A stretch of DNA of 64,000 nucleotides from Wurfbainia villosa (lineage: Eukaryota > Streptophyta > Magnoliopsida > Zingiberales > Zingiberaceae): the NCBI GenBank assembly GCA_025175895.1, contig CM045994.1:64696727-64760726 (forward strand). The letters run 5' to 3'. How positions within the stretch are numbered: position 1 is the stretch's first letter; each line of letters starts with the position of its first letter. Both the position numbers and the translations under genes were made by a program. Shown piece by piece: positions 46,372-57,271 of the stretch. The notes beneath the pieces are model-generated. The model was not told the DNA's origin. It saw nothing but the letters and a program-made list of their open reading frames with translations, and made no database searches.

Positions 46372-46761
46372 TAAGGAAGGGCGAGGAGGAAGAGTAGTTA
46401 ACCAAGTAGGGGGAAAAGGGAAGGGGGATGGAGAATGCACAAAGAAGTAGTGTTCCTTCCATCCTTTGTGTGAGGAAGGGATGTCGGTTAGGAATTGAAA
46501 GTCTGATAAATATTGGAAATAGAAAATACCTATTTCTGAAGATTTTGCTTGAAAGAAGTAGTGAAAAAGGAAGGTCGAAGGGGTAATGGATAAAAAGGAG
46601 GTGATGAGGTAAAATCCTAGCATGAAGAGGAAAGAATTGGGACTTAATTGATTTAGAGGAATAGAAAAATACTCAGACACTTCTAGGAAAAAGGGATGAA
46701 TGGAGAAGAATAGATCAGCTTCTATTTGCTCTAGAAAGAAGGCTTTTGTGTGCCCAAGAGA
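46372..46761 (-). pseudogene. Antisense ORF of the Tat element, PF04195-like domain
   Basis: The minus-strand open frame reads HTKAFFLEQIEADLFFSIHP, then FFLEVSEYFSIPLNQLSPNS, FLFHYFFQAKSSEIGIFYFQ, and KGWKEHYFFV followed by Pro/Phe-rich residues. I recognise this pattern (LHPF..EVL.Y..I...QL.PNS, and ..WKxxYFFV) as the Pfam PF04195 'putative gypsy type transposon' domain found in plant Tat elements and derived genes. The first codons of the open frame come from solo LTR S4; the genuine sequence starts at the AGAGA junction and continues upstream at 47816. The left end is the B insertion site (TAAGG). Role unknown. The domain frame is open over 130 codons, notable in so decayed an element. 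Confidence 0.7.
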
Positions 46762-47815
46762 TGTTGGATCGAGAAGCATCGCTAGAGGGGGGGGGTGAAT
46801 AGCGATCGTAAATCTTTTCGACGTTTCGTTCGAGTAGATAATTAAATGAGTAAGAGCAGCGGAAAATAAAGAGACACGTTTATTTTTACTTGGTTCACAA
46901 CCCAGCGGTTGCTACTCCAAGGCCCTATCGGTCCTAGACCGCGTACGGAGGGCAAAGCACTATAACATCTCCTCCTCGTTGGAGGTAGGAGACAACGATC
47001 ACAAAACCGAAAGTACGAGGATGAGGCAACAAGCCTACCTCACCTCATTACGATTAAAACAAAGAATACAATAAAAACAATTACTTGCTACTGCTGTCGA
47101 CAAAGGAGATTTGAACTTGTCGTCACGTCGGCGTTATGACAGTGTTGGAGCATTGGCGTTGTAGGAGCACTTGAGAATAAACTTGATGTCATTTGGAGTT
47201 GGAATCCTCCCCTCCTTTTATAGATTTTGGCCTCTGAATATGTCTCCTCTTTTCTTGGAACAGATCACGAAGTTGTATAATTTTTATCGCGAAGTGGTCG
47301 CATCAAAGTTTATCCGTTTTGACCTAGCACAAAGGCTGATTCGTCTCCATCAGTCGACTGATGACTCCCATCAGTCGACTGATGAGCATCGATCGGCCTT
47401 GATGTCAGACTGGCCACTTCCACTGGGTTATCTCGGAAAATGATAAATGCGACGGTTTCTAACCGTCCGATCTCGACCTAGACCTTCCACAGGAAGTCTT
47501 AGTCGGATCGCCCCCTATGGTCATCCCTGTAAAGAGGACATGACCTTACAATCTCTCACTCACACGAGCTTTCCTCGATACTTACCTTGTAGATCTCACT
47601 TCCGGCCTTCCACTCGATTCCTTCGGCTCCCTCCGAAGTCACTCGAGTGTCGCCCGACCACCGCGGCTTCCTCCGGGTGTCGCTAGCCTTCAGCTCTAGC
47701 TTTAGTACTTTTCTGCACACTCGATTTAGCTCATGAGATAACGATGTAAACTTAACTTTGTGTCTTTGCCATAATCAAAACACAGGTTCGATTATCTGGT
47801 GCCCCTGCACCAACA
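46762..47815 (-). mobile_element. Solo LTR S4 (family F)
   Basis: TGTTGGATCGAGAAGC ... CCCTGCACCAACA, 1054 bases, perfect TSD AGAGA (46757-46761, 47816-47820). TATA box on the minus strand (CTTTTATA at 47215-47222). Two CAGTCGACTG palindromes at 47352 and 47375. Its minus-strand end (TATTCACCCCCC...CTCTAGC) resembles the LTR end of the Sirevirus-like family, so F is a related family. Confidence 0.9.
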
Positions 47816-48110
47816 AGAGATAAATGAGGGCATTTGGTGGATGTAACTGCAATAATATAAAGATTTGAAGGAAGTTATAGTCGAGAAGAGAGAGATTGGC
47901 ATTGTTCTCTTGACATTTTGGAGCGGGTGGAAGCAAACCATTGATGTGGAATTGAAGAAAGAGGTTGCATTTTTCTTGGAGGTATAGGGTGACAGGCAGT
48001 AGGGGTTGCATCTATATTTATAGTGAGGAAAGGGGAGGAAAAATAAGAGAAATAACAACTTTCCCCGCTTAGTTTGAGAGAAGGGGAATTATGGAATCAT
48101 GACATTAGTT
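47816..48110 (-). promoter_or_regulatory. 5' part and putative promoter of the Tat antisense ORF
   Basis: Read on the minus strand, CACTATAAATATAG at about 48010-48023 is a good TATA box. A leader follows, and TTATTGCAG|TTACATCC near 47850 could be a splice acceptor leading into PHLSLGHTKA of the PF04195-like exon. The first coding exon is not resolved. This suggests that the antisense gene has its own promoter inside the element's 3' region. Confidence 0.4.
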
Positions 48111-48355
48111 TGTTAGGGTGAAAATAATGGGTAAGGAATTCAGTTTTTTATAAGGTAAAAATGGGGTAGATCAGTTTCTGATGAGGTATATACAGTCTTG
48201 ATATTTTTCGATACGATAGAAGGCGTGCCAGTTTCTATGGATTTCATTATACGTCAAGTGTATAAGAAAATTTTTATTACAGAATGTTAATAAAATAGGG
48301 AAATAAATTTTTAGTACAGATTGGTATGGATTTCTATGAAAATAGATACGGAGCA
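48111..48355 (+). repeat. 3' terminal region of the Tat element, possible short LTR
   Basis: AT-rich, no coding. TGTTAGGGTG at 48111 is a possible LTR start and ...CGGAGCA at 48355 the likely element end, because from 48356 on the sequence aligns with copia integrase in the other copies (AGTAGCTATAGCC versus AGTGTAATAGCG). No second copy is in the window, so the LTR limits are tentative. Confidence 0.4.
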
Positions 48356-49594
48356 AGTGTAATAGCGTCCTAGAGCATGAGTTGTCATAGGTATGCATAC
48401 ATCCGTATGTATTAGACCAAGTAACTCTCCCACTGGTTCACCTTTTCTAGTAAAAGGTAACTTGGTCATCTTGCTTTTTAAGCATGATTCACATGTATCG
48501 AATGAATCAGATTCAAACGATTCTAGAATTCCATATCGATGTAATTCAGACATGCGTTTATTGCTTGCATTGTCAAGACGACAATGCCACATGTAGGAGT
48601 CTAATTGATTATCCTTTCGAGCACGCTTGTTGCTTGCTTCAATATTAAAAATGTCACTGGATATATCCAATGTATAAATATCATTGCTTAAAGTTCCAAT
48701 CCTATAAAGTATGTCATTCAAAGTTATATAACAATAATTGTTACTAAACGTCAAATGGTAGCCATTTCTATTTAAGCAGAAAATAGAAACAATGTTCTTT
48801 ATTAAAGAAGGAACATAATAGAAATTGTTCAGTTCTAAGACTAGTCCAATAGGGAGCTTTAGCAAATAAGTTCCGATGGCGACCGCAACAACCTTTGCTC
48901 CTTTTCCTACTCGCAAATTTGACTCCCCTTTGACGAGTCTTCTTCTATTCCTTAGCCCCTGTATGTCATTACATATATGTGAGCCACACCCAGTATCCAA
49001 TACCCAGGTGTCTAAGGAAATAGAATGACAATCAATAACGAAGATACCTAAAGAGGATGGGGCATCGGATGCCTTCTTCTTCACGGACTCAAGATAAATC
49101 TTGCAGTTTCTTTGCCAGTGGCCCTCCTTGCCACAATGATGGCAAGTGCCCTTTTGTGTTGGTTCTGCCTTCTTAGCCTTTTTCTTACTCTCTTTCTTCT
49201 GTTCCTTTGACTTCCTCTTAGAACCTTTCTTTAAGGAATCAACTAACAAAACTGTCTTCTCCTCATGCTTCACAGAAGGCTCTACAGTTTTCAGCATGTT
49301 GAGGAGCTCAGGAATAGTGGATTCAAGTTTGTTCATCCGATAGTTCATCACAAATTGTGAGAAACTCTTAGGCAAACAATGTAGAATTAAGTCAATACTT
49401 AATTCATGATCCATCACAAACCTGAGGGTAGCCAGCCGCTTGATGTACCCATTCATCTTTAGCACAAACTGCACTATAGATGAACCTTCTTGCATCTTAG
49501 AGGTGAAGAAGATCCTGGAGACTTCGAACCTTTTGGATCTCGCTTGCTCATCAAATAACTCATGAAGATAGAAGAGTATGGTATTAGCATCCAT
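48311..49594 (-). CDS. Gag-protease frame of element G, open, truncated by the Tat junction
   Basis: Longest intact gag-protease frame here, 427 codons. It holds the UBN2-type gag (ANTILFYLHELFDEQARSKR, LHCLPKSFSQFVMNYRMNKL), a Lys-rich stretch, zinc knuckle CHHCGKEGHWQRNC at about residues 150-163, and protease with TWVLDTGCGSHIC (DTG) near residue 190. The pre-integrase zinc-binding domain (MWHCRLDNASNKRM, CESCLKSKMTKLPFTRKGEP) and the first integrase strand (LGLIHTDVCIPM) follow. The His-Cys motif has Asp-Asn where others have Gly-His (HCRLGH), so zinc binding may be lost. The last 18 or so residues derive from Tat sequence beyond the junction near 48356. The normal gag N-terminus lies upstream behind a stop near 49600, so the Met at 49594 is an internal residue. 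Confidence 0.8.
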   Translation of the reverse strand: MDANTILFYLHELFDEQARSKRFEVSRIFFTSKMQEGSSIVQFVLKMNGYIKRLATLRFVMDHELSIDLILHCLPKSFSQFVMNYRMNKLESTIPELLNMLKTVEPSVKHEEKTVLLVDSLKKGSKRKSKEQKKESKKKAKKAEPTQKGTCHHCGKEGHWQRNCKIYLESVKKKASDAPSSLGIFVIDCHSISLDTWVLDTGCGSHICNDIQGLRNRRRLVKGESNLRVGKGAKVVAVAIGTYLLKLPIGLVLELNNFYYVPSLIKNIVSIFCLNRNGYHLTFSNNYCYITLNDILYRIGTLSNDIYTLDISSDIFNIEASNKRARKDNQLDSYMWHCRLDNASNKRMSELHRYGILESFESDSFDTCESCLKSKMTKLPFTRKGEPVGELLGLIHTDVCIPMTTHALGRYYTCSVSIFIEIHTNLY

Positions 49595-51140
49595 ATGCTC
49601 ATGCTACTTTTGCAGCTCATGTACCATCGCGGCTAGCATGATGCAACTCGCCAGTTCAGAATTAGCCACATGTTTCTGATAGGCCAACAATTGGTTTGGA
49701 GTTGCATCGTCCTTAGGACAATTGGGAAGAGGCTCTTCGAGGACATACACAAGCTTTTCTACCTTGAGAACAATTCTCAAGTTTCTAAGTCAGTCCAAGA
49801 AGTTAGGCCCAGTCAACTTATTCGAATCCAAAATAGAGCGCTAATTAAAAGACGTTATGATCAATCGATTAACCTAGAAATACAAATCGAGCATATATGA
49901 GAAAGATGGAAAAATACATCAATATACATTTACAAATCTCATTCATTTTTTTAATTTAAAAACTCTAAAATCACTTCGGGAGATCGTAGGTCCATCTCCG
50001 AATGGGATGATATCTAACATAGATATGAATAACCTTAGAGAGAGTCTAACAAGCCATTCAAAGCTATGATGGTAGGTATCAAGTATACCAATTGCATATC
50101 ATATATATGCAACTATCACAATGTGTTATCAATTAATTAAATGTTCACACATACATCGGGTTGTTAACTCATTAACAAGTATGCATCATATGCATAGCAC
50201 CCAACTTCACCTCCCTTCACATCGACCTTGAAGAGAGTCCAACAAGTTGATGCTCTAGGTTAAAGCCAACCCATTAATCGAGAAATAGTTTTAATATGAT
50301 TAGAGCGCATTCAACCAATTAGCCAGACTTGGAGAGAGTCCAACAACCCAAACTAACGATTGACCTCTGACTCTTACCATATTAGTAATAAACTATTCCA
50401 ATGGATCGAACATGTTCATGTTCAAGCCGGGCTTGGAAAGAGTCCAACAACCCAAACAAGAAACGGAACTCTGGTTCTAACCATATTAATGGAAGGTGTA
50501 AGCTTTAATGTTGTGTAAGGGATTTAATGTCTCATCCTCTTTGCATGCAAATAACTATTATCTACATGACATGGCACACATGGCATACATCTACATGTCA
50601 TGACACGCATGGCATAATGATATGCATCTAATGCAATTACATGGCATACAATTATGACATGTACAAATAGTTTCCTTATTTGTCATAATTATTTTGGAAA
50701 TAAAATATGTTTTAGATTTGATTTCCCAAATCAAATCATGATCAAATTAGAAAATAAATTTCCAAATCTAATCACATATTTTATTTATGGAAAGTATTAA
50801 TTAAGGAAAGTCAAATTTAATTTAGGAAATAAATTTTTTAAATTGTCAAAACTATTTATGGAAATAAAATATATTTTAGATTTGATTCCCCAAATTAAAT
50901 CATGATTAAATTAGGAAACAAATTCCTAAATATAATCACAAATATTATTTTTGCAAAATGTAAATTTCCATAAATAGTTCAAAACTTTCCAAAAGTAGAA
51001 GATTCCATAAATACTTCTAAACTTTCCAAAATTAGAAAATTTCTATAAATACTTCTAAAATTTTCAAACATAGAAAATTTCCATAAATAAAATTATGACT
51101 ATTGTAAAATAATTTTACAATTATGTCGAAACACAACTTG
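49595..51140 (-). other. Gag N-terminus remnant and 5' leader of element G
   Basis: 49600-49870 encodes, with stops, ELASCIMLAAMVHELQ and LLAYQKHVANSELAS-like words of the gag N-terminus. The leader from about 49870 to the primer site carries four diverged copies of the CTTGGAGAGAGTCCAACAA motif (50034, 50227, 50328, 50432) and AT-rich direct repeats as in element B. Confidence 0.7.
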
Positions 51141-51153
51141 GCTCTGATACCAC
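51141..51153 (-). promoter_or_regulatory. Primer binding site of element G
   Basis: Minus strand GTGGTATCAGAGC directly beside the 5' LTR; exact complement type for initiator Met tRNA. Confidence 0.85.
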
Positions 51154-53351
51154 CGTTGGGTTTCCCCAGCACTGCGGTGGGTGTGTGTTCGAACATGTTT
51201 CGTAAACAAGTGCACAGTGGAAGAAATAAAAGCAATAAATATAATTTATTACAATACACACACTACACGCATGCAAGATATATCATGTGTAGACATAATC
51301 GCAGTTTCAAATTTTCCAATAAAAGGAAATTACATTAGTTATACCTGACATATCACGTGCAGTAGGAATGAAATCAACCGGAGCAACTCACGCTAGAATT
51401 ACCTCAATCCGTATCCACGCCGAGTACCGTCGGGATAGCTTCGGCAAGCTACGAGCCTCGTCTTCATAGGAGTCACTAGCCTTGTGTCGAAGATGATGTG
51501 ATCGAGAGAAGATCACAATCAGAATCAAAATTCGGATGCAAAAATGAGTCCTCAAAACTCGCTTCTCCGAAGAGGTATTCATCAACCGATTGTGAATCTT
51601 TGGTCCTCCACCTATGAGGATTACAGGAGATCCAATTTCGACAAGAAAGTTCTTGTCGGAGCTCTAGCGTCATCCAAGCGACACTCCGACAAGAAGGAAG
51701 CAAGCTGTCCAAAAATTGGACGGCTTGGTGGAGAACTTGGCGCCGGTGAAAGGAAAAGGGTCAGCTAGTCCTTGGTCACCGGAGCCAAGGAGGGTCGCCG
51801 GAGGATCGCCGGCAGCAGCAGGAGGCCGGCAGCAGCAGGTGTCGTCGATGGCAAGAGCCCCTTGGGCGGCGGCGGCAAGGAGAAGAGAGGAAAGGAGGCT
51901 AGGGTTTCCAAAACCCTTGAACCAATTAATTCTCAACAAAAAACCCTTAAGCCGTGTTTTTATAGAGAACACGTTCTCCTAACGGTTATTGGTTCATAAC
52001 CAAAACTCATTAACCAGCTCCAATAACTTAAGTTAAAATAAACCAAACCGCGTTGGTCTATTTTAAGTTAAAACGAACCGAACCAACTTTGGTTCATTCA
52101 TTTAAAACAAACTATACCACTTTAGTTTATTTTCCACCATTGGATTAGAACCAAATCAATTTGGTCCATCCGTCATGTCTCAAAAGACACAGCTCATCCA
52201 TGCTTTCGATGCGACTGAAATCATTTCATACTCGCTCTTTGTTTGGTCCAACCAAACCTAGTCTCTCTCGATCTGAGAATCTTATTCTCAAACTCGTTTT
52301 AAATCCTTCAGATTACGCTCATTGTGCGTGTGACCAAATAGGTTCCCGGTTTATGTTGGCCATCTATAATTAATCATTAATTATAGAACGATCATAAGTG
52401 GCACCTAGTAGTACATCATGATCCCCAATTAATCGAAAAATCAATAGTTGACTCCAGAACGACTTCTGAAACCTTTGAGCATCCACAGTGAATCATGCCT
52501 CGTTCCCTTCATGCATCTTATACCCACTTGGTTCAGGACATGGTCTATTATGTAAGTCCCCACTAGGTTGACTATGTCACACCTAGCCCAAGTATGATTT
52601 CCTCGTCCTTTGGATTCTAGTTACTGCACATGTATCCAAGAGTACATTACCCTAAACATGTAATGCTTTGGCCAAAGACATTAGTAACAATCCAACGAGA
52701 GGCCCTGGGTATACATCTCCCCACAAAGAGTGGTGAATCCTTTATAGGCTATTCAAACACCTTCGGGCACTTCGACTTATACCCAATCATTCCGGGTCCA
52801 CATCTCCTTAGAGATGCTTGCTTAAGATGTCAAAGCATAAGTCTCCATGACCAAGATGACTTGAATACCACAAGTCAAAGAAACATCGCACTTAAGGTGC
52901 AGTAAGAACTTCATTGAGATATCCATATATGCAAAGAATCATATGAAGTCTTACAGTTGGTCACTCCAATGAACTAGTTACCATAACTAGCATCCACGAT
53001 TAACTCCAGACATTACAATGTCTCCAGCCAGTGAGAATCAGCTGCTTGGATACACCAAAGAGTATACCTCGTGCTAGTCTCGACAGAATTGATGGTATCC
53101 AAATCCATCAATTCATCGACTAGGGATAATTCCAATACATCACAATTATACATATACAAATACTCACTAGTTATGGTCCAATCACAAATTCTCTCATGCT
53201 GTGAATCGTATTGTGGACATTCAGTAAATAAGTTTAAGATCTAATCAAATACATGAAAATATGTATACTCAAATAATGAATCTTCATTTATCATATAAAT
53301 GGTTTAAACATAAGGCGATTGTCTTAGGACACCTCTCATATATAACTAACA
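51154..53351 (-). repeat. 5' LTR of element G
   Basis: 2198 bases, CGTTGGGTTTCCCC (first base changed from T) to ATATAACTAACA in plus coordinates. Aligns with both LTRs of B. A plus-strand open frame at 51716-51982 corresponds to those at 33613-34080 and 42872-43147. Confidence 0.88.
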
Positions 53352-55090
53352 CCATGTCCAACAAGGTTCGGTTTTGCCTCTCAGATACACCATTAAGTTG
53401 TGGTGTATACGGCGGAGTCCATTGAGACAATATACCATTATCATTTAGATAATCCAGAAACTCTTGACTCAAGTATTCACCACCTCAATTAGATCAAAGT
53501 ATTTTAATACTTTTGCCAAGTTGCTTCTCTACTTTATTTCTAAATTATTTGAACTTTTCAAAGGCTTCAGACTTGTGTTTCATCAAAAACACATACCCAA
53601 ATCATTAGTGATCATCGATAAAGGTAATGAAGTAGCTATAGTCTTCTAGGGCATGAGTTGACATAGGTTTGCATACATCAGTAAGTATTAGACCAAGCAA
53701 CTCTCCCACCAGTTCACCTATTCCTTTAAAAGGTTACTTAGTGATCTTACCTTTTAAGCATGATTCGCATGTATCGAATGAATCAAATTCAAACGATTTC
53801 AGAATTCCACATCGGTGTAATTTGGACATGCATTTCTTGCTTACATGGCCAAGACGATAATGCTACATGTAGGAGGATAATTGATTATCTTTTCGAGCAC
53901 TCTTGTTGCTCGCTTCGATATTGAAAATGTCACTGGATAGGTCTAACGTATATATACCATTACACAAAGTTCCAGTCCCATAAAGAATGTCATTCAAAGT
54001 TATGTAATAACAATTGTTACTAAAAGTCAAATAGTACCCATTTCTATTTAAGCAGGAAATAGAAACAATATTCTTCATTAACGAAGGAGCATAATAGCAA
54101 TTATCGTTCAAAGACAAGTCTTTAGTGAGCTTCAACAAATATGTTCGATGGCATGTAGCAACCTTTTCTCCATTGCCAACTCACAAATTTGATTCTCCCT
54201 TGATGAGTCTTCTTCTATTCCTTAGCCCATGTATGTCATTACATATATGTGAGTCACACCCAGTATCCAATACCTAAGTGTCTATGGAAATATAATGATA
54301 ATCAATAACGAAGATACCTGAAGAGGATGGGGCATCGGATGCCTTCTTCTTCACGGACTCAAGATAAATCTTGCAATTTCTTCGCCAATGGCCCTCCTTG
54401 CCACAATGATGGCAAGTGCCCTTTTGAGCTGGTTATACCTTCTTAGCCTTCTTCTTCTTCCCCTTACACTGTTTTTTTTATTTCCTCTTAGAACCTTTCT
54501 TTGAGGAATCAACTAACAACATTATCTTCTCCTCATGCTTCACAGAAGGCTCCACAGTCTTCAGCATGTTGAGGAGTTCAGGAATGGTGGTTTCAATTTT
54601 TTTCATCTGGTAGTTCATCACAAACTTTGAGTAACTCTTGGGCAAATAATGTAGAATTAAGTCAATACTTAATTCATGATCCATCACAAACCCGAGTGTA
54701 GCTAATCACTCGATGTACCTATTCATCTTTAGCACAAATTGCACTACAGATGAACCTTCTTGCATCTTGGAGGTGAAGAGGAGCTTGGAGACTTTGAACC
54801 TTTCGGATCTCACTTGCTCATCAAATAACTCTTGTAGATGAAAGACTATGGTATTAGCATTCGCTATACGAAGCTCAGGTACTATCGCGGCTAGCATGAT
54901 GCAACTCGCCAATTCAAAATCATTCACATGTTTCTGATAGGCCAATAATTAGTCCGGAGTTGCACCATCTTTAGGACAGGTGGAAAGAGGCTCTTCGAGG
55001 ACATATGCAAGCTTTTCTGCCTTGAGAACAATTCTCAGGTTTCTAAGCCAGTCGAAGAAGTTTGACCCAGTCAACTTATTTGAATCCAAA
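53352..55090 (-). pseudogene. Element H integrase, protease and gag (decayed)
   Basis: Minus-strand words in order from the right: gag LAYQKHVNDFELASCIMLAA and NTIVFHLQELFDEQVRSERF (54945-54706). Next come MMDHELSIDLILHYLPKSYS and IPELLNMLKTVEPSVKHEEK (54687-54478), a zinc knuckle region near 54370-54420 with CHHCGKEGHWRRNC, and protease remnants near 54220-54300. Pre-integrase MKNIVSISCLNRNGYYLTFS is in 54138-53863, integrase GKMTK...GEL and GLILTDVC-like words near 53690. MSQEFLDYLNDNGILSQWTP and GVSERQNRTLLDMV lead up to the G insertion. Many stops and frame changes; clearly a pseudogene. Confidence 0.85.
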
Positions 55091-56297
55091 ATAGAGTGCA
55101 AGTTTATAGATGTTATGATCAAGCAATTAACCTAAATATACAAATCGAGCATATATGAGTAAGAATGTAAGATGATTTAAAATGCATAAACATACATCTA
55201 TAAATCCAATTCATTTTCGAATTCGGAAAAACCCTTAAAATAAATTCGGGAGATCGTAGGTCCATCTCAGAATGAGTTGATATCCAGCATAGATAAGAAC
55301 AACTTTGAAGAGGTACAAGTCGTTCATAGCTACGATGATAGGTATCAAATATACCAATTACATATCACGTATATGTAACTATCACATTGTGCTATCAACT
55401 AAGTGAATGTTCGCACAAACATTGGGTTGTTATCACATTAACAAGTATGCATCATATGCATAGCACCCAACTTCACCTCCCTTCACATCGACCTTGGATA
55501 GAGTCCAACAAGTTGATGCTCCAAGTTAAAACTGACCCATTAATCAAGAAGTAGTTTTAATATAGTTAGAGCGCATTCAATCGTTAGCTTTGGCTTGGAG
55601 AGAGTTCAACAACCCAAACTAAAGATTGACCTCTGACTCTTACCATATTAGTATTAAACTATTTCAATTGTTTGAACATGTTTAGGTTTGAGCCAGGCTT
55701 GGAGAGAGTCCAACAACCTAAACAAGAAACAAAACTCAGTTCTAACCATATTAATGGAAGGTGTAGCCTTTAATATTGTGTAAGGGTTTTGGGGTCTCAT
55801 CCTCCTTTCCATGCAAATAACCATTATCTACATATACATAGCATGGCGCATAACATACATATGTGCAACTAATGCATCTATATGTCACGACACACCTGAC
55901 ATAATGATATGCATCTAATGCAATTACATGGCATACAATTATGACATGTTCAAGAAATTTTCTAATTGTCATAATTAATTTTGGAAATAAAATATGTTTG
56001 TGATTTGATTTCTCAAATCAAATCTCATTGATTAAATTAGGAAATAAATTTCCATATCTAATCACATACTTTATTTATGGAAATATCAATTAAGGAAATT
56101 CAAATTTAATTTAGGAAACAAATTTCCTAAATTCTAATTTCCTAATCACATTAGGAAATTCTAATTTGAATTTCTTAACTAATTCAAATTTTCACAATTT
56201 TTCCTAAACTTTCCAAAAGTAGAAAATTTTCAAAATTACAATTATGACAAAACATTTATCGCAAAATAATTTTACGATTATGTCGGAACACAACCAA
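55091..56297 (-). other. 5' leader of element H
   Basis: Non-coding. Contains diverged copies of the CTTGGAGAGAGTCCAACAA motif near 55303, 55493, 55594 and 55707, a 'catgcaaataac' block near 55810 and AT-rich repeats with 'ttaggaaac/taaatttcc' near 56030-56160. Confidence 0.65.
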
Positions 56298-56310
56298 GCT
56301 CTGATACCAC
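56298..56310 (-). promoter_or_regulatory. Primer binding site of element H
   Basis: Minus strand GTGGTATCAGAGC next to the 5' LTR that starts at 56311. Confidence 0.85.
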
Positions 56311-57271
56311 TGTTGGGTTTCCGGGGCACCGATGTGGGCGTGTGTTCGAACTTGTTTCTTAAACATGCACAGCGAAAGAAAATAAAATTGGTAATAAACT
56401 ATGTTATTATAGTACACACACTACATGCAAGTAGGATACAAACAGTGTAGACATAATCGTACATTTAATTTTTTACAATAAAGGAAATTACACTAGGTAT
56501 ACACGACGAATAGCACTTAGCGAAAGGGCATCAACCTTAGTGAGCCTCATAAGTTTCGCCTCTATCCGAGCCCACGCCGAGTATCGTCGAGATAGCTTCT
56601 CAAGCTATAAGCCCCATCTTCATGAGAGATACTAGTCTCGCATAGAAGACATTGTGATCCAAGAGACGATCACAAAACAAGTTCCATGAACTCATTTCTT
56701 CGGAAGTGGTTTAGTCAACAATTGACAAAACCCTTTGTCCTCCACCAAAGAGGATTGTCGGAGGTCCAATCCCCAGCAAAGAGATCGCTTCCTGAGTTCC
56801 AAACGCCGACCAAGCGAACTCTCCTCACAATGGACAAAGGGATATCTATGAAAACAAGTTGGCTGGCGACTTTGTGGTCGGCGGCTGAAAGGGCCGACGG
56901 CTAGGTTGCTGGCTAGAGGATGGGCGGCGGTTGGCCGACGGCTGGAGGAGGAGGGGCGGCTAAGTTTGGGCAGCGGCAACTAGGTTAGGTAGCGCACAAG
57001 CAAGGAGAGGAAGAGAAAACGGTTAGCGTTTTGCAAACCTTAACTCGTCCATGAAATTTGTCTCAACCCTCTTACTTATAGAGAACGTGTTTCTTGACCA
57101 TCAAGAAACCTTCTGTCAATGGTTATTGGTTCACAACCAAAATCCATTAACCCGCTCCATTAATTTAAGTTAAAATAAACCAAACCGTGTTGATCTATTT
57201 TAAGTTAAAATAAATAAAACTAATTTTGGTTCATTCGTTTAAAACAAACCAAACCCCTTTGGTTTATTTTC
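56311..57271 (-). repeat. 5' LTR of element H, part
   Basis: TGTTGGGTTTCCGGGG onwards; the most diverged of the Angela-type LTRs here (e.g. AACATGCACAGCGAAAG instead of AACATGTGCACAACGGAAG). Cut at TTTTC by element I. Confidence 0.82.

Larger units (their letters stand above)
23155..48355 (+). mobile_element. Tat/Retand-like Ty3/gypsy element, 3' half, with insertions
   Basis: The element's own sequence is at 23155-23583, 30256-31066, 32876-33237, 46372-46761 and 47816-48355. In plus orientation it shows the C-terminus of integrase, then an accessory ORF on the opposite strand, then the element's 3' end. This order (pol, then an antisense ORF with a PF04195-like domain before the 3' LTR) is known for Tat/Retand elements. 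Clean TSDs of the inserted elements (GGAGG, GGGGG, TAAGG, AGAGA) prove that these five pieces were once continuous. The rest of pol lies to the left of the family F LTRs, outside the window or deleted. Confidence 0.75.
48356..53351 (-). mobile_element. Angela-like copia element G, 5' half
   Basis: Minus-strand element with 5' LTR (51154-53351), primer site, leader, gag, protease and the start of integrase. It stops abruptly at 48356 within the integrase, where the Tat element begins; the remaining part of G should lie on the far left of the Tat element. The right end (ACTAACA at 53351) is followed by CCATG, and the sequence to the right is integrase of copia H at the codons LLDMV, so G was inserted into H. 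Confidence 0.82.
53352..57271 (-). mobile_element. Angela-like copia element H, 5' half
   Basis: Minus-strand remains of an older copia copy. Integrase begins at 53352 where element G cuts in, followed rightwards by protease, gag, leader, primer site and a 5' LTR broken off at 57271 by element I. The sequence at the break (GGTTTATTTTC) continues as CACCATTGG in intact LTRs, so the rest of this LTR should lie beyond element I. Confidence 0.82.
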
